Under the pieces are notes generated by a model. That model was not told where the DNA came from. It searched no databases and saw only the letters and a program-made list of their open reading frames with translations. 64,000 nucleotides of DNA, from assembly GCF_011074795.1 (NCBI RefSeq), contig NZ_JAAMPF010000026.1, forward strand, positions 62,001 to 126,000, given 5' to 3'. This document shows positions 1 through 8,988 of this stretch, piece after piece; position 1 is the stretch's first letter, and each line of letters opens with the position of its first letter. The stretch is from Marinobacter salicampi. Its GTDB lineage: Bacteria > Pseudomonadota > Gammaproteobacteria > Pseudomonadales > Oleiphilaceae. The position numbers and the translations under genes were made by a program.

Positions 1-397
1 GATCGCCACGCTGAACGGTCGCTCCAGTGGCTGCGCCTTCTTGATTGGGCACGCCGGACGCATGGAAATCCCCTGGGCCTCGACCCTGAGGGAGTCCAAC
101 GCCACAGGCATCAACATGCTCATGTACTGGAAAATTCTTGAGTACAGCATCGGGCAGGGCTACCAGACGTTTGATTTTGGCCGCTGCAGCAAGGACGCCG
201 GGACCTATAAGTTCAAGCAGCAGTGGGGCGCAACGCCGGTGCCCCTCAACTGGAATTACTGCCTGCCCGCTGGTGAGAAACTGCCGGAGCTTAACCCCAA
301 CAACCCCAAGTTCCGGCTGATGATTGCGGTATGGCAGCGTCTGCCCGTGTGGCTTACGCGGCTGATCGGCCCGCCCATCGTCAAGAGCCTGCCCTGA
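1..397 (+). CDS. FemAB-like XrtA/PEP-CTERM-associated protein (C-terminal part)
   Basis: The 5' end lies outside the window; the reading frame is open from base 2 to the TGA at 395-397. The visible 131 residues carry the end of a GNAT/FemAB fold, with blocks such as FDFGRCSKDAGTYKFKQQWG, and finish in IGPPIVKSLP, a C-terminus I associate with the FemAB-related family found in exosortase A loci. FemAB-type enzymes transfer acyl or aminoacyl groups; the substrate here is unknown and is probably a polysaccharide precursor. The stop overlaps the start of the next gene (ATGA), so the two are translationally coupled. The family call rests on the C-terminus and on the XrtA context. Confidence 0.75.
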   Translation, partial: IATLNGRSSGCAFLIGHAGRMEIPWASTLRESNATGINMLMYWKILEYSIGQGYQTFDFGRCSKDAGTYKFKQQWGATPVPLNWNYCLPAGEKLPELNPNNPKFRLMIAVWQRLPVWLTRLIGPPIVKSLP

Positions 398-1389
398 TGA
401 GCCTGTTTCAGACCCACGCATGGCAAAGCGCCTGGTGGGAGGTCTGGGGCAGGGAGAACAACTTTGACCTGGTCAGGGAGTGGGGCGATGGCCGTTCCGG
501 CCTCTACCTTTCCCGCTACCGTATCAAGGGCCTCATACCGGCCACATCCCTCGAGTTTGTGGGGTGCAGCTACCGCAACCTGCGCTCTACGCGCACCGAG
601 TACAATTCGTTCCGCAAAGACAGCGAGTCCGTCGGGCTTTCAGCCGCCGCTCTGAAATCGCTGCTGACCACCCGATGGTCAGAAGCCGTGTTCAACGACT
701 TGATTGAAGACTCCGAAGACACGGTGGCACTTAGGACCCTGGCCCGACAGGAAGGCTGGCTGGTGCGGGAAACCGCTGCGGATGCCGCCTGGCATGTGAA
801 CACCGATGGCTTGTTCAGGACTTATCTGAAGTCTCTGGGCTCCAATACCCGGCTTCGGCTCTACAACCGTCGTTCGGTTCTGGAAACCACCGGCGCGATC
901 TCAACAGAAAACTGCTTTGCCGGTTGCACTGACCCCGGCGCTTTCTTCCGGCGCCTCAATGAATTCCATCGTCGACGCTGGGGCAAACCGGTCTACGGCG
1001 ACAAAGCCCTGGCCTTCAATACCCTGTTCCTGCAGCGGGTCCAGCAGGAAGGAGGCGAGCCCCAGTTGTCCTTGCTGAAATGCAATGATGGGGTCATCTC
1101 CGTGCTTTATAACGTCAAATACCAGGGTTGTGTCTATAACCTGCAGAGCGGGTTTGAAGAAACCTTCCACCCCAAGCTGGCGCTTGGCACCTTGCACCTG
1201 GGCTACGCCATTGAAGAGGCATTCAACGACCCTGAGGTAAGCAGGTTCGACATGCTTGCCGGCTCCGGGAAAAAGGAAAACTACAAGGCCAGGATTGCGA
1301 CCGGGTCCTGTCAGTTGGTGTCCCTGATGGTGGTGCGCAATCCGCTGCTTAAAGTGCTCTACCGGCTGAAGGATTCGAAAGCAAATTAA
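397..1389 (+). CDS. GNAT/FemAB-like acyltransferase
   Basis: This 330-residue protein starts at the ATG of an ATGA overlap with the upstream FemAB gene; an upstream in-frame start at 331 would lie deep inside that gene and is rejected. The central and C-terminal parts resemble the Acetyltransf_6 type of GNAT domain: a basic stretch around YLKSLGSNTRLRLYNRR, then FHRRRWGKP, and a terminal block with DMLAGSGKKENYKARIA. Such proteins often sit in exosortase/exopolysaccharide clusters and probably acylate a sugar or amino sugar, but no substrate can be read from the sequence. It converges on the next gene with a gap of only 14 bp and no clear terminator. Confidence 0.75.
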   Translation: MSLFQTHAWQSAWWEVWGRENNFDLVREWGDGRSGLYLSRYRIKGLIPATSLEFVGCSYRNLRSTRTEYNSFRKDSESVGLSAAALKSLLTTRWSEAVFNDLIEDSEDTVALRTLARQEGWLVRETAADAAWHVNTDGLFRTYLKSLGSNTRLRLYNRRSVLETTGAISTENCFAGCTDPGAFFRRLNEFHRRRWGKPVYGDKALAFNTLFLQRVQQEGGEPQLSLLKCNDGVISVLYNVKYQGCVYNLQSGFEETFHPKLALGTLHLGYAIEEAFNDPEVSRFDMLAGSGKKENYKARIATGSCQLVSLMVVRNPLLKVLYRLKDSKAN

Positions 1390-1403
1390 CCGTAAAGCAG
1401 GCG

Positions 1404-2426
1404 TCAGGCCCGGGTGAGGATTTCCTTGGCATACTCCAGCCAGCTGCAGTACTGCTTGAAGGGGGGCATGGTGTTGGGAAAACTGAAGCGCTTGATGGCG
1501 TAGATGTCGTTTTTTGTCCGTGGCAGCAGGTAGGCGTAGCCGGGGTCCGCGGACAGCGCACCCAACAGTCCGGCCTCCGCCACGATCCGCTTTTCCCGAT
1601 CGCCAAAATCAATACTTTCCCGGCCACTGGGGTAACAGAAGACGGGTACCGGGTTGGCCACATTCCGTTTCAGTATCTCCCAACTGCCAAGAATCTCGCT
1701 CCTGGCTTCGTCATCGCTTACCTGGGCCAGGATTGGGTGGCGCTTGGTATGGGGGCCAAACTCAATGTAGGGTGATTCGATACGCCGGACCTGATCCCAG
1801 GTAATGGACTGGTATTCAGGAGGAGCCGTCACCGGGACCTCTACCTCGAGCATCTGGCCGAGCTCTTTGACGACCTGCTCGGCATTCCTGTTCGACTCGC
1901 ACTTGTAGACCTGCCTTAACTGTCGTACCAGCGTGCGCCTTTCTTCCGGGTTGGAAAACTGGACATGGACAGGTCCCAGGCCAAGGTCAAGCTCCATGCT
2001 GGTCAGGGTCGTATGCTTGAACAGGTACTCCAGCTTGTAGTCCCAGGACCAGTATTGCTGCTCCTGCATGTCGGTCGCCAGGAACAGGGTGACCGGGGCC
2101 TTGTGCTTTTCAAACAGGGGCAGGGCACTGTCAGCCTGGTCATAGAAGCCATCATCCAGGGTAAATGCGACGGCTCGCTCCGGAAGCGGGCGGTGATCGA
2201 GCATGGCATGCACCAGTTCCCTTACCGAAATCACCGTATAACCGTTCGCTCGAAGATAAATCAGCACCGCTTCCAGGTGATCCGGACAGTGGCCGTGAAT
2301 ATTGAGGGCGTTGTCCGCAAAGCGATGCAGCAGAAAAACCGGCACAACCCGGCGACGCAAAGGCTGCATGACCCGGCATACAGGACTGCTGGTCAGGAAA
2401 TTTATCGCTGTTTCCGAGAAACTCAC
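1404..2426 (-). CDS. polysaccharide deacetylase family protein (NodB-like)
   Basis: This 340-residue protein has the two NodB homology motifs: TLDDGF with the metal/catalytic aspartates at about residues 91-92, and HTKRH with the metal-binding histidines at about 226 and 230, followed by FCYPSGRE near 265. The family removes N-acetyl groups from amino-sugar polymers in a metal-dependent way. No signal peptide is evident, so action on lipid-linked precursors or non-classical placement is possible. The start is GTG, with GGAG 9 bases upstream. It lies 19 bp downstream of an ATP-grasp gene and is probably co-transcribed with it. A second, diverged deacetylase is at 25738-26745. Confidence 0.85.
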   Translation of the reverse strand: MSFSETAINFLTSSPVCRVMQPLRRRVVPVFLLHRFADNALNIHGHCPDHLEAVLIYLRANGYTVISVRELVHAMLDHRPLPERAVAFTLDDGFYDQADSALPLFEKHKAPVTLFLATDMQEQQYWSWDYKLEYLFKHTTLTSMELDLGLGPVHVQFSNPEERRTLVRQLRQVYKCESNRNAEQVVKELGQMLEVEVPVTAPPEYQSITWDQVRRIESPYIEFGPHTKRHPILAQVSDDEARSEILGSWEILKRNVANPVPVFCYPSGRESIDFGDREKRIVAEAGLLGALSADPGYAYLLPRTKNDIYAIKRFSFPNTMPPFKQYCSWLEYAKEILTRA

Positions 2427-2445
2427 CCTGAAATACTCCAGTTTA

Positions 2446-3624
2446 TCATTTTTTCAGCGCTCTGATGTATTGCCTGAGTTCATGCCATGCCGGCATCACA
2501 TCATCCAGACGGTTAACTTCGTGCTTTTGATGACGGAGTCTAATGGAAAGAAAGCTAACCAGTCTCATAATCTTTTTCATCCAGGGCTGCCGCCCTTTCA
2601 GGTACAAGTAGAGACTGTCAAGGTCACCCAGCAGCCAGCGAAGCCGTTGATCGGTGCGATAGGTTTCGGTAGGAACGACCCGCTGGCCAAGCTGGGCCTT
2701 TGCCAGCATCAGGGGGAAGTCCACCCCGGAATCGATCGCCAATTGCAGGGATCCCCAGAACCGGGTGTTGATCTCCATGAGATAGGCCTTGCCTTCCGGC
2801 GTGATCCTGAACTCGACCATGGCGACCCCGTGCCAGTTCACTGCATCCAGCAGTTTCTGTGCGGTTGCCTTGAGCTCTTCGTCGGCAGCTACGCTCCGAC
2901 ACAGAACGCTGACGCCCCCTTCAGGCGGCTTCTCCCGCAGGCGCTCATGGGCAAAAAACTGCAGCGGCTGGCCTTTATTGTAAAGACAGAAAACACCGCC
3001 GCCATGGCCCGGAATAAACGACTGCAGCATGAACGGCGTCGTCTCAAGATAAGGGGAAAGCTCTAGCGCCTTCTGTAACCCGGCCGCATCATGAATAACC
3101 CTCACCTGGGTGTGTACCCAATCATCCCCCGTATAGATACGGGACAAGGCCGGCTTCAATACACACGGATAGTGGAGGGAAACACCTTCCAGTTCACTGG
3201 CATTTTTGAACATCCGGCTCTCTGGCACAGGAATGCCCAGGCTTTTAGCAAGCTCTACCAGTGAAATCTTGTCAGAAAGGGCCATAACGGTTTGATAGGG
3301 CGCAAACGGAAGCTCAATCCCTGGCAATTCATCCCGGCAAAACAGTAACAGCTGGCTGGTCACCTCAGTGGTGGGCATGACCAGATCGAAATGCTGGCGA
3401 GCGGTGAGGTCCTTCATCCAGGCGATAAAGTCGCGGGGGTGTTCGCCCGGGTCAGGGTGCTGGAGGTAGGCCTGACTGTAGCGGGACTGACCAGCAAGGG
3501 CCTGTACCGTGGCGTCCGCCGTGGTGATCTGGAATTGGCCGGATTTGCCAAGGGAGCGGGTAACCGCAAGAGCACTACGCTGATTGGCATCCAGAACCAG
3601 CACGCTGGGCAGATTAGAATCCAT
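2446..3624 (-). CDS. ATP-grasp domain protein (carboxylate-amine ligase-like)
   Basis: This 392-residue protein has an ATP-grasp layout: an N-terminal Rossmann-like preATP segment (SVLVLDANQRSALAVTRSLG), an ATP-binding lysine in YPCVLKPALSRIY, and the metal-binding E/N motif AYLMEINTRFWGSLQLA near residue 290. ATP-grasp enzymes join a carboxylate to an amine or thiol through an acyl phosphate. In a polysaccharide locus this suggests amide-linked decoration or synthesis of a precursor, but the substrate is not known. ATG with AGAGG upstream. It is divergent from the glycosyltransferase at 3741, so both promoters should lie in 3625-3740. It is probably the first gene of an operon with the downstream deacetylase. 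Confidence 0.8.
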   Translation of the reverse strand: MDSNLPSVLVLDANQRSALAVTRSLGKSGQFQITTADATVQALAGQSRYSQAYLQHPDPGEHPRDFIAWMKDLTARQHFDLVMPTTEVTSQLLLFCRDELPGIELPFAPYQTVMALSDKISLVELAKSLGIPVPESRMFKNASELEGVSLHYPCVLKPALSRIYTGDDWVHTQVRVIHDAAGLQKALELSPYLETTPFMLQSFIPGHGGGVFCLYNKGQPLQFFAHERLREKPPEGGVSVLCRSVAADEELKATAQKLLDAVNWHGVAMVEFRITPEGKAYLMEINTRFWGSLQLAIDSGVDFPLMLAKAQLGQRVVPTETYRTDQRLRWLLGDLDSLYLYLKGRQPWMKKIMRLVSFLSIRLRHQKHEVNRLDDVMPAWHELRQYIRALKK

Positions 3625-3740
3625 TCACAACCTCTTGGAAATACAGATAATCAAGCCTAACAAATCCGTGTAGAAACAGCACTGGCTCCACCTAATCACG
3701 TAGGTTAACATAGAACGAATATAGAGAGCGGATCAATGGA

Positions 3741-4856
3741 ATGGCCAAACGTGGAATGACTCCCACCGTATTGCATGTAATCGACACCACGGGCCCGGGA
3801 GGGGCTGAAACAGTTTTCCTGGCACTGGCCGAGGGCTGTATCAAACAGGGCTACCGCAGCGTCGCGCTGATACGGGGGCCGGGCTGGGTGGAGGAGCAGC
3901 TCAAACAACGCTCGATTCCGTACTATATCCGGGATTGTAAAGGCTCACTTAACCTCAAGTTTCTGTTCGAGGTCCTTTCCATTGTGCGAAGGGAGAAAGT
4001 GACTCATATTCAATCCCATCTGCTTGGCTCCAACGTTTACACTTCAATCGTGGGTCTTATCACCAGGCTTCCCGTCACCGCCACGTTTCATGGTCACGTG
4101 GACATATCGCCGGACGAGCGCTTTCGCAATGCCAAGCTGGCCCTTATCAAGATGGGCTCCCGGCACGTGGTGTCGGTTACTGAAGATCTTAAGAACACCA
4201 TTAACCACACCACCGGGTCCTATTGCAGACTGCATCCGACGGTTATTCCCAACGGTATCGATTTAAGCGAGCTGGAAAAGCTACCGGTTAACACGCTGGG
4301 AGAGCCCGGAAGGCCCCTGGTGTTTGGCTGCCTAGGCAACGTCAGGCCCGCGAAGAACTACCCCCTTGCGGTGGAGTTTATCCGGCTTCTGAAAAGCAAC
4401 GGTATAAACGCCAGGCTTCGGATCGCCGGCGACGATACCAAAAGTGGTGCCATCGAGCTGAAAAAGGAAGTGGCCCGGTTAGAACTTGAAGACAACGTTG
4501 AATTCCTGGGCTTTATCGACGACGTGCCCGGGTTTTTCGGCTCCGTTGATGTTTTCCTCATGACCTCGTCATCAGAAGGGCACCCGCTGGCCCTGACCCA
4601 GGCCCTTGCTGCGGCCAAGCCAATTCTGTCGACCCGTAACGGGGTCGAGCGTGTGGTACCGGAGCACCTGCTCTTTCTGGCCGAGGAACATACAGCGGCG
4701 TCCCTGTTTGCAGCCCTTGAAAAGCTCCAGGCCGTTACCGAGGGAACTGAAAGCTCGGAGCGCCTTGTAGAAGGTCGGAAGTACGTCAAGGACAATTACA
4801 GCGAGGAAGTGATGCGACAGCGGTACACCAATCTCTATGGAATAGAGGCCGTATGA
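3741..4856 (+). CDS. glycosyltransferase family 4
   Basis: A 371-residue GT-B fold protein. The N-terminal glycine-rich loop DTTGPGGAETVF (residues 15-26), VIPNGID at about 168 and the second Rossmann half starting FGCLGNVRPAKNYPLA are typical of GT4 retaining transferases, which add a sugar from a nucleotide donor to a lipid-linked acceptor at the cytoplasmic face. The usual E-x7-E motif is changed: E279 is present (SEGHPLALTQALA), but position 287 is Gln instead of Glu. It is the first gene of a four-gene run (GT4, phosphatase, ligase/polymerase, GT2) with overlaps or gaps of a few bases. Donor and acceptor are not known. Confidence 0.88.
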   Translation: MAKRGMTPTVLHVIDTTGPGGAETVFLALAEGCIKQGYRSVALIRGPGWVEEQLKQRSIPYYIRDCKGSLNLKFLFEVLSIVRREKVTHIQSHLLGSNVYTSIVGLITRLPVTATFHGHVDISPDERFRNAKLALIKMGSRHVVSVTEDLKNTINHTTGSYCRLHPTVIPNGIDLSELEKLPVNTLGEPGRPLVFGCLGNVRPAKNYPLAVEFIRLLKSNGINARLRIAGDDTKSGAIELKKEVARLELEDNVEFLGFIDDVPGFFGSVDVFLMTSSSEGHPLALTQALAAAKPILSTRNGVERVVPEHLLFLAEEHTAASLFAALEKLQAVTEGTESSERLVEGRKYVKDNYSEEVMRQRYTNLYGIEAV

Positions 4857-5407
4857 TGCTCCGTCAGTACATCATGGACAAATTCGGCAGTAAAAAGGGC
4901 CTGTTGCGCTATTGCCTCGACGAGCTGTATTGCCGGGTGGGCGCCTTTCGCGACTACACCCGCTGCGATACGCCACCGGACAGGCTGGTGTTCGTCTGCC
5001 AGGGGAATATATGCCGAAGTGCCCTTGCCGAATGGGTGTTCAAAGGCCATTCCGATATCGAGGCCATTTCTTTGGGCCTGAACACAAACACAGGGAAGGG
5101 CGCGAACCCCCGCCTGCTTAAAATCGCATACGAAACCAAAAATATAGACCTGTCGTCTCATAAGACCACGAGCGTAGAAGACTACGTCCCCAGAACCGGC
5201 GACGTTTTCGTTTGCATGGAGGCGAGCCATATTCGGGAAATTAAGAGCCTTGGTTATAACGGGCCTTTTCTGCTCTTGGGTTCGTTCGGAAAAAAGAAGA
5301 CGTTCCGCATCAACGACCCGTATTCCGCCAACGATACCTTCATGACAAAAACCATTGATGACATCGTCTACCACACCGTTGAATTGGCGAAGAGCCTAAA
5401 GAGGTAA
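4853..5407 (+). CDS. low-molecular-weight protein tyrosine phosphatase
   Basis: A 184-residue protein. The C-x5-R-S phosphate-binding loop is CQGNICRS (about residues 48-55), and a DPY motif in INDPYSAND matches the general-acid aspartate of the family. In capsule and exopolysaccharide loci these enzymes (Wzb/Etp type) dephosphorylate the tyrosine kinase that controls chain length. No such kinase is visible in this window, so the partner is probably outside it. The start overlaps the upstream stop by 4 bases (ATGA), implying coupling. The protein is about 35 residues longer at the N-terminus than minimal LMW-PTPs. Confidence 0.88.
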   Translation: MMLRQYIMDKFGSKKGLLRYCLDELYCRVGAFRDYTRCDTPPDRLVFVCQGNICRSALAEWVFKGHSDIEAISLGLNTNTGKGANPRLLKIAYETKNIDLSSHKTTSVEDYVPRTGDVFVCMEASHIREIKSLGYNGPFLLLGSFGKKKTFRINDPYSANDTFMTKTIDDIVYHTVELAKSLKR

Positions 5408-5410
5408 CTG

Positions 5411-6709
5411 GTGTTTGCTGTATTAAAAAGTGATTTCAAAGAATTCCGGCAGGCCCTGAAAGGCCAGGATTTGATTTTCTATCTTGGCCTCGCCTTTATC
5501 GTTCTCTACTATTTGCGCCCCCAGGTGATCATTCCAGGCCTTGATATCATCCCCTGGATGCAGATCGTTATTCTGGTCGGCTTTCTGACCATGATCGGAA
5601 ATAACAGGCTCAAGTTCACAGGCACTCATTTCCTGGTGTTCCTGTTTGCGACCCTTGCCTGGCTGTCGGCGATGAATTCCCTCTACCCCCACATTTCCTC
5701 CAAGGACATAACCACGCCATTCATATTTGCCCTGGAGGTTCTGTTTCTTTCCAACTGCGTGAAAAACGTCAAGCAGTTACAGCTGCTGATGATCATCTTC
5801 TTTCTGTGCATTTTTAAAATGTCGTTTTTTGGCGCACGCGTCTGGGCAACCCGGGGTTTCGGCTTCACCGATTGGGGCATACAGGGCCCCCCAGGTTTCT
5901 TTCAGAACAGTGGTGAGTACAGCCTGTTGATGGCCTTATGCACGGTGATGTCGATCCCGCTTATCCTATATATGAAGCCGAAGACGAAGCTTTACTGGAT
6001 ACTGCCCGTCACCGCGGCTATGGCGGTGATGGGCGCCAGCTCGCGCGGCGGGCAACTGGCTCTGTTGGTGGGCCTCATTTACCTGCTGCTCGCGTACAGG
6101 AAAATAAGCTTCAAAAACCTTGCCTATGTTGCGGTGTTCGTAACTATTGCATGGGCGCTCTTTCCTGAAGAACAGAAAGCCCGCTTCCAGACCGCAGGCT
6201 CGGACCAGACGTCCACCACCCGCATAGATTATTGGGAGGCTGGGATAGAGATGGCCAAGGACTACCCGATACTTGGTGTTGGCTTCAGGTCTTTTCCGGA
6301 ACACTACCACAGGTACTTTAAGGTCAGCGACGGGAGCTATCTCTCGACCAGGAGGGAGGTGGCCCACAACTCTCTAATTGAGGTTGCGTCGACCTTAGGG
6401 ATACCAGCTCTGATTTTGTATGTCTGGTTCCACTTTTCTGTGTTTTCCAGCAGGTCGTTGGTAAAGAAGCACAAAGACCCGGGGCCGGAGCTTGAGTTCC
6501 TGGAAAGCTTCAGGGTTGCATTGAATGCCTCGGTCCTGACCTACTTTGTAGGGGCGATCTTCATGTCGATCACATTCTATCCCTACATCTATTTCCTCTT
6601 GGCTCTTGCGATTATCAAAATGCGGCTTTCAAGAGACAGGGAACGTGAAATTAAAGTGCAAAAGGGAGCATTCAGTGGCAGCGCCAAAGCCAAGGCCAAG
6701 GCCGTATGA
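5411..6709 (+). CDS. O-antigen ligase/polymerase-like membrane protein
   Basis: A 432-residue polytopic protein with about ten hydrophobic segments and a long periplasmic loop. The late motif HNSLIEVASTLGIPALILYV is the Wzy_C-type signature of O-antigen ligases and polymerases, and RGGQLALLVGLIYLLLAYR sits before the large loop. It probably polymerises or transfers the lipid-linked glycan on the periplasmic side; ligase and polymerase cannot be told apart from sequence. Exosortase A loci commonly carry a member of this family. The start is GTG, 3 bases after the phosphatase stop. The C-terminus is rich in Lys/Ala. Confidence 0.82.
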   Translation: MFAVLKSDFKEFRQALKGQDLIFYLGLAFIVLYYLRPQVIIPGLDIIPWMQIVILVGFLTMIGNNRLKFTGTHFLVFLFATLAWLSAMNSLYPHISSKDITTPFIFALEVLFLSNCVKNVKQLQLLMIIFFLCIFKMSFFGARVWATRGFGFTDWGIQGPPGFFQNSGEYSLLMALCTVMSIPLILYMKPKTKLYWILPVTAAMAVMGASSRGGQLALLVGLIYLLLAYRKISFKNLAYVAVFVTIAWALFPEEQKARFQTAGSDQTSTTRIDYWEAGIEMAKDYPILGVGFRSFPEHYHRYFKVSDGSYLSTRREVAHNSLIEVASTLGIPALILYVWFHFSVFSSRSLVKKHKDPGPELEFLESFRVALNASVLTYFVGAIFMSITFYPYIYFLLALAIIKMRLSRDREREIKVQKGAFSGSAKAKAKAV

Positions 6710-7628
6710 AATTGTCATACCGGTGTTTGATGACGAGGAAAACCTCGTCAATCTGCTGGATAGTCTGGCTGATGTGGGAGTCAGCCCATGCGATGTGATT
6801 GTCAGCATGTCCGGCCCTAAGGGCAATATCGATAAGCTTAAAGCTAGTTATGGCTTCCGTTTGTTATATTCTGAAAATAGACAAGGCCCCTCAGCCACCA
6901 GGAACAAAGGCGCAGGCGAAACAACAGCCGACTACATCATGTTCCTTGACTCCGATGTGCTGGTTTCCAAGCAGTGGAAAGTCGCACTTGACGAAATCAC
7001 TGAAGAGAAGTCAGTGCTCCTAGCAGGTGATACTGTTCATGTTTCGGCAACGCCGAACTGGCTTGAGCGTTTTTGGTTTTCCCAAATGGAGAGGGGTGAA
7101 CGAAAGTACATTAACAGCGCTAATGTTCTCGTTAGGCAAGATCTTTTTCAAGACTTAGGTGGGTTCAATGAAAAGCTGGACAGCGGCGAGGATTATGACT
7201 TCTCTATAAGATCTGCAGCCTACGGTGCACCTCCCGTTTTTGATAAGCGGCTGAAAGTGTTCCATGAAGGTTACCCAAAGTCAGTAATGGAATTCCTTAA
7301 GCGAGAGCGCTGGCATGCGTCAGGAGATCTAGGAAGTATTAAAGCCTTTATGGCAAGCCGCGTTATGCTTGCGGCGACGCTTTATGTGCTTATTAGTTTA
7401 ACCGTGTTGGCCACATTGATTACTGCCAATTGGTCAGTCTTCCTGCCCGCCGCATTGGCCTTTTTGTTTTTCCCATTGGGCTTAACGCTCTACAAACTGG
7501 GCTGGGACGGAAAGTCTACCGTTCTAAGTTATCTTATTATGAATTTTTACCTCGCCGGGAGAGGCTCGGCCTTGATCGGGCTGTTATCAAGGCCGCTAGC
7601 CCGGGCTTTCAATCTTAGCCGCATTTAA
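6675..7628 (+). CDS. glycosyltransferase family 2, membrane-anchored
   Basis: The chosen start is GTG at 6675, with GGGAG seven bases upstream; a longer TTG frame from 6606 would overlap the ligase gene by about 100 bp. The 317-residue product has a GT-A domain: EIVIPVFDDEENL at the N-terminus, the donor-site segment QGPSATRNKGAGE and the DxD motif FLDSDVLV. The two hydrophobic helices near the C-terminus should anchor it to the inner membrane. It is the last gene of the operon that starts at 3741. Its TAA stop shares the palindrome TTAA with the stop of the convergent gene. Confidence 0.85.
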   Translation: MAAPKPRPRPYEIVIPVFDDEENLVNLLDSLADVGVSPCDVIVSMSGPKGNIDKLKASYGFRLLYSENRQGPSATRNKGAGETTADYIMFLDSDVLVSKQWKVALDEITEEKSVLLAGDTVHVSATPNWLERFWFSQMERGERKYINSANVLVRQDLFQDLGGFNEKLDSGEDYDFSIRSAAYGAPPVFDKRLKVFHEGYPKSVMEFLKRERWHASGDLGSIKAFMASRVMLAATLYVLISLTVLATLITANWSVFLPAALAFLFFPLGLTLYKLGWDGKSTVLSYLIMNFYLAGRGSALIGLLSRPLARAFNLSRI

Positions 7629-8443
7629 TCCTGGTGAAGCTGTGGTACGGCGCTTTTGATCATGGGATTACCCTGAGCATCAGTCCAGTCAGGACGCTCA
7701 TTAGTTATCGTTATTTCATCAACGTACATTGACTGGGTTTTAGGAGCGCCGCCGTTCCAATAGGTAAATAGAAGTGCTCGATGTGAGAAATCGGAATCTT
7801 CTTTAAACGTAGGACGGTCAGTGATGTGCCCGAGTAGCTCACCATTTTTCCATACACGCACTTCGGCTTGACCCCCGAGATCCAGGGGCTTGGAGTCAAA
7901 CGTAATCTGTAGTTGATAGCTTTCCCATTTTTCTTTCACAATCATATCTTCTGGTTTACCAACGTTCCGCCAGACGTTCTCTCCCTCATAGATCCATTTA
8001 AACGCGTTATCTGTGGACTTCTTGTCGAGCAAAAAATCCACACATCCATGGTTCTTGTCCTCTGCGGACCTGGTGCAGACTCTTAAGAATTTCAGACGGT
8101 TGCCTTCTCCGTACGAATAATGGTCAAAGTCTTCAGGGAAGTATGTATGCACTTGATACCAGATTGTATCACCACGATAGAGTTTCTCCGGAAACATGAA
8201 TTCACCCCCCCACATGCCGTAGCCGGTTTTACCCTTTTTGATATGTAGCTTCGCAGAGTTGCCCTTGATCGATTTCTCATCTGAGTACAGCCCTCCACCA
8301 CCGGCACCACTAAAACCGTCAGACCCTTTATCTACCTTTGCGCCAATTGGACCGGAGTCAAAGTCTGCGTGAATAGTCCAGGCCGAAGCATATAGGCTAC
8401 ATGACCCAAAGGCTGCAATTATTAAGTACCTTAGAATATCCAT
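7625..8443 (-). CDS. secreted polysaccharide-lyase-like (jelly-roll) protein
   Basis: A 272-residue protein with an N-terminal signal peptide (hydrophobic core LIIAAFGSCSLYASA, probable cleavage after ASA). The body looks like a concanavalin-type beta jelly roll of the heparin-lyase-I-like sort: FDSGPIG opening, GMWGGEFMFPEKLYRGD, WYQVHTYFPEDF, and a late VRVWKNGELL strand. Such proteins bind or cleave acidic polysaccharides in the periplasm or outside the cell. A housekeeping lyase for the polymer made here is plausible, but no catalytic residue can be assigned with certainty. ATG with AAGGA upstream. It marks the start of the AT-rich accessory block. Confidence 0.65.
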   Translation of the reverse strand: MDILRYLIIAAFGSCSLYASAWTIHADFDSGPIGAKVDKGSDGFSGAGGGGLYSDEKSIKGNSAKLHIKKGKTGYGMWGGEFMFPEKLYRGDTIWYQVHTYFPEDFDHYSYGEGNRLKFLRVCTRSAEDKNHGCVDFLLDKKSTDNAFKWIYEGENVWRNVGKPEDMIVKEKWESYQLQITFDSKPLDLGGQAEVRVWKNGELLGHITDRPTFKEDSDFSHRALLFTYWNGGAPKTQSMYVDEITITNERPDWTDAQGNPMIKSAVPQLHQD

Positions 8444-8988
8444 ATAAGAATCCTTGCAAAACTGATTGTAATTAAGTGAAACCTCTTAAATTAGTGTATC
8501 ACTGCGCTTGTGACAAAGTCCGGATGACAGAAATGCCAACGATCTCGCGCCTGCGTAAGCGGCGAAGTAAACAACTGTCAGAAAGGCAGAATCAGATCAT
8601 GGACTCCCGGACACTATAACATAATGTCCTTCTAGTTGGATCAAGAGGCTATGTCTCCATCTCTAACTATAAGAAATAAGGCTGATCTAGATCGTGCCTA
8701 TATAAATAACGGGGTGTAACTAAATATGGGTGTGCGCAGAAAGACGGCTATATCCAAAAAAGCAAGATAACTGTAGTTCGTCGCCGAAGTCCCTAGCCTA
8801 CAAAAGGGGGTGTGAACGAAGAGTAGTTACTGTATTACACTGAAAGCGCATGCTTATCATACAAAATGACAAAGTCCTCAGGCGCGCATAGAGCTATATC
8901 GCCGACGCTCTGCGGCGTGAAAACCACATTGAGCGCGACTAAATCGTGCGAGCTAAAAAGGGACTATAAAGATCGCCAATATTTCTTT
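8444..8988. other. gene-free gap, 545 bp
   Basis: This AT-rich spacer lies between two minus-strand genes. I find no convincing coding frame on either strand (the longest candidate, 8866-9093 plus, has no ribosome-binding site or recognisable sequence), no tRNA and no strong hairpin. It should contain the promoter of the jelly-roll gene that starts at 8443. Confidence 0.5.
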
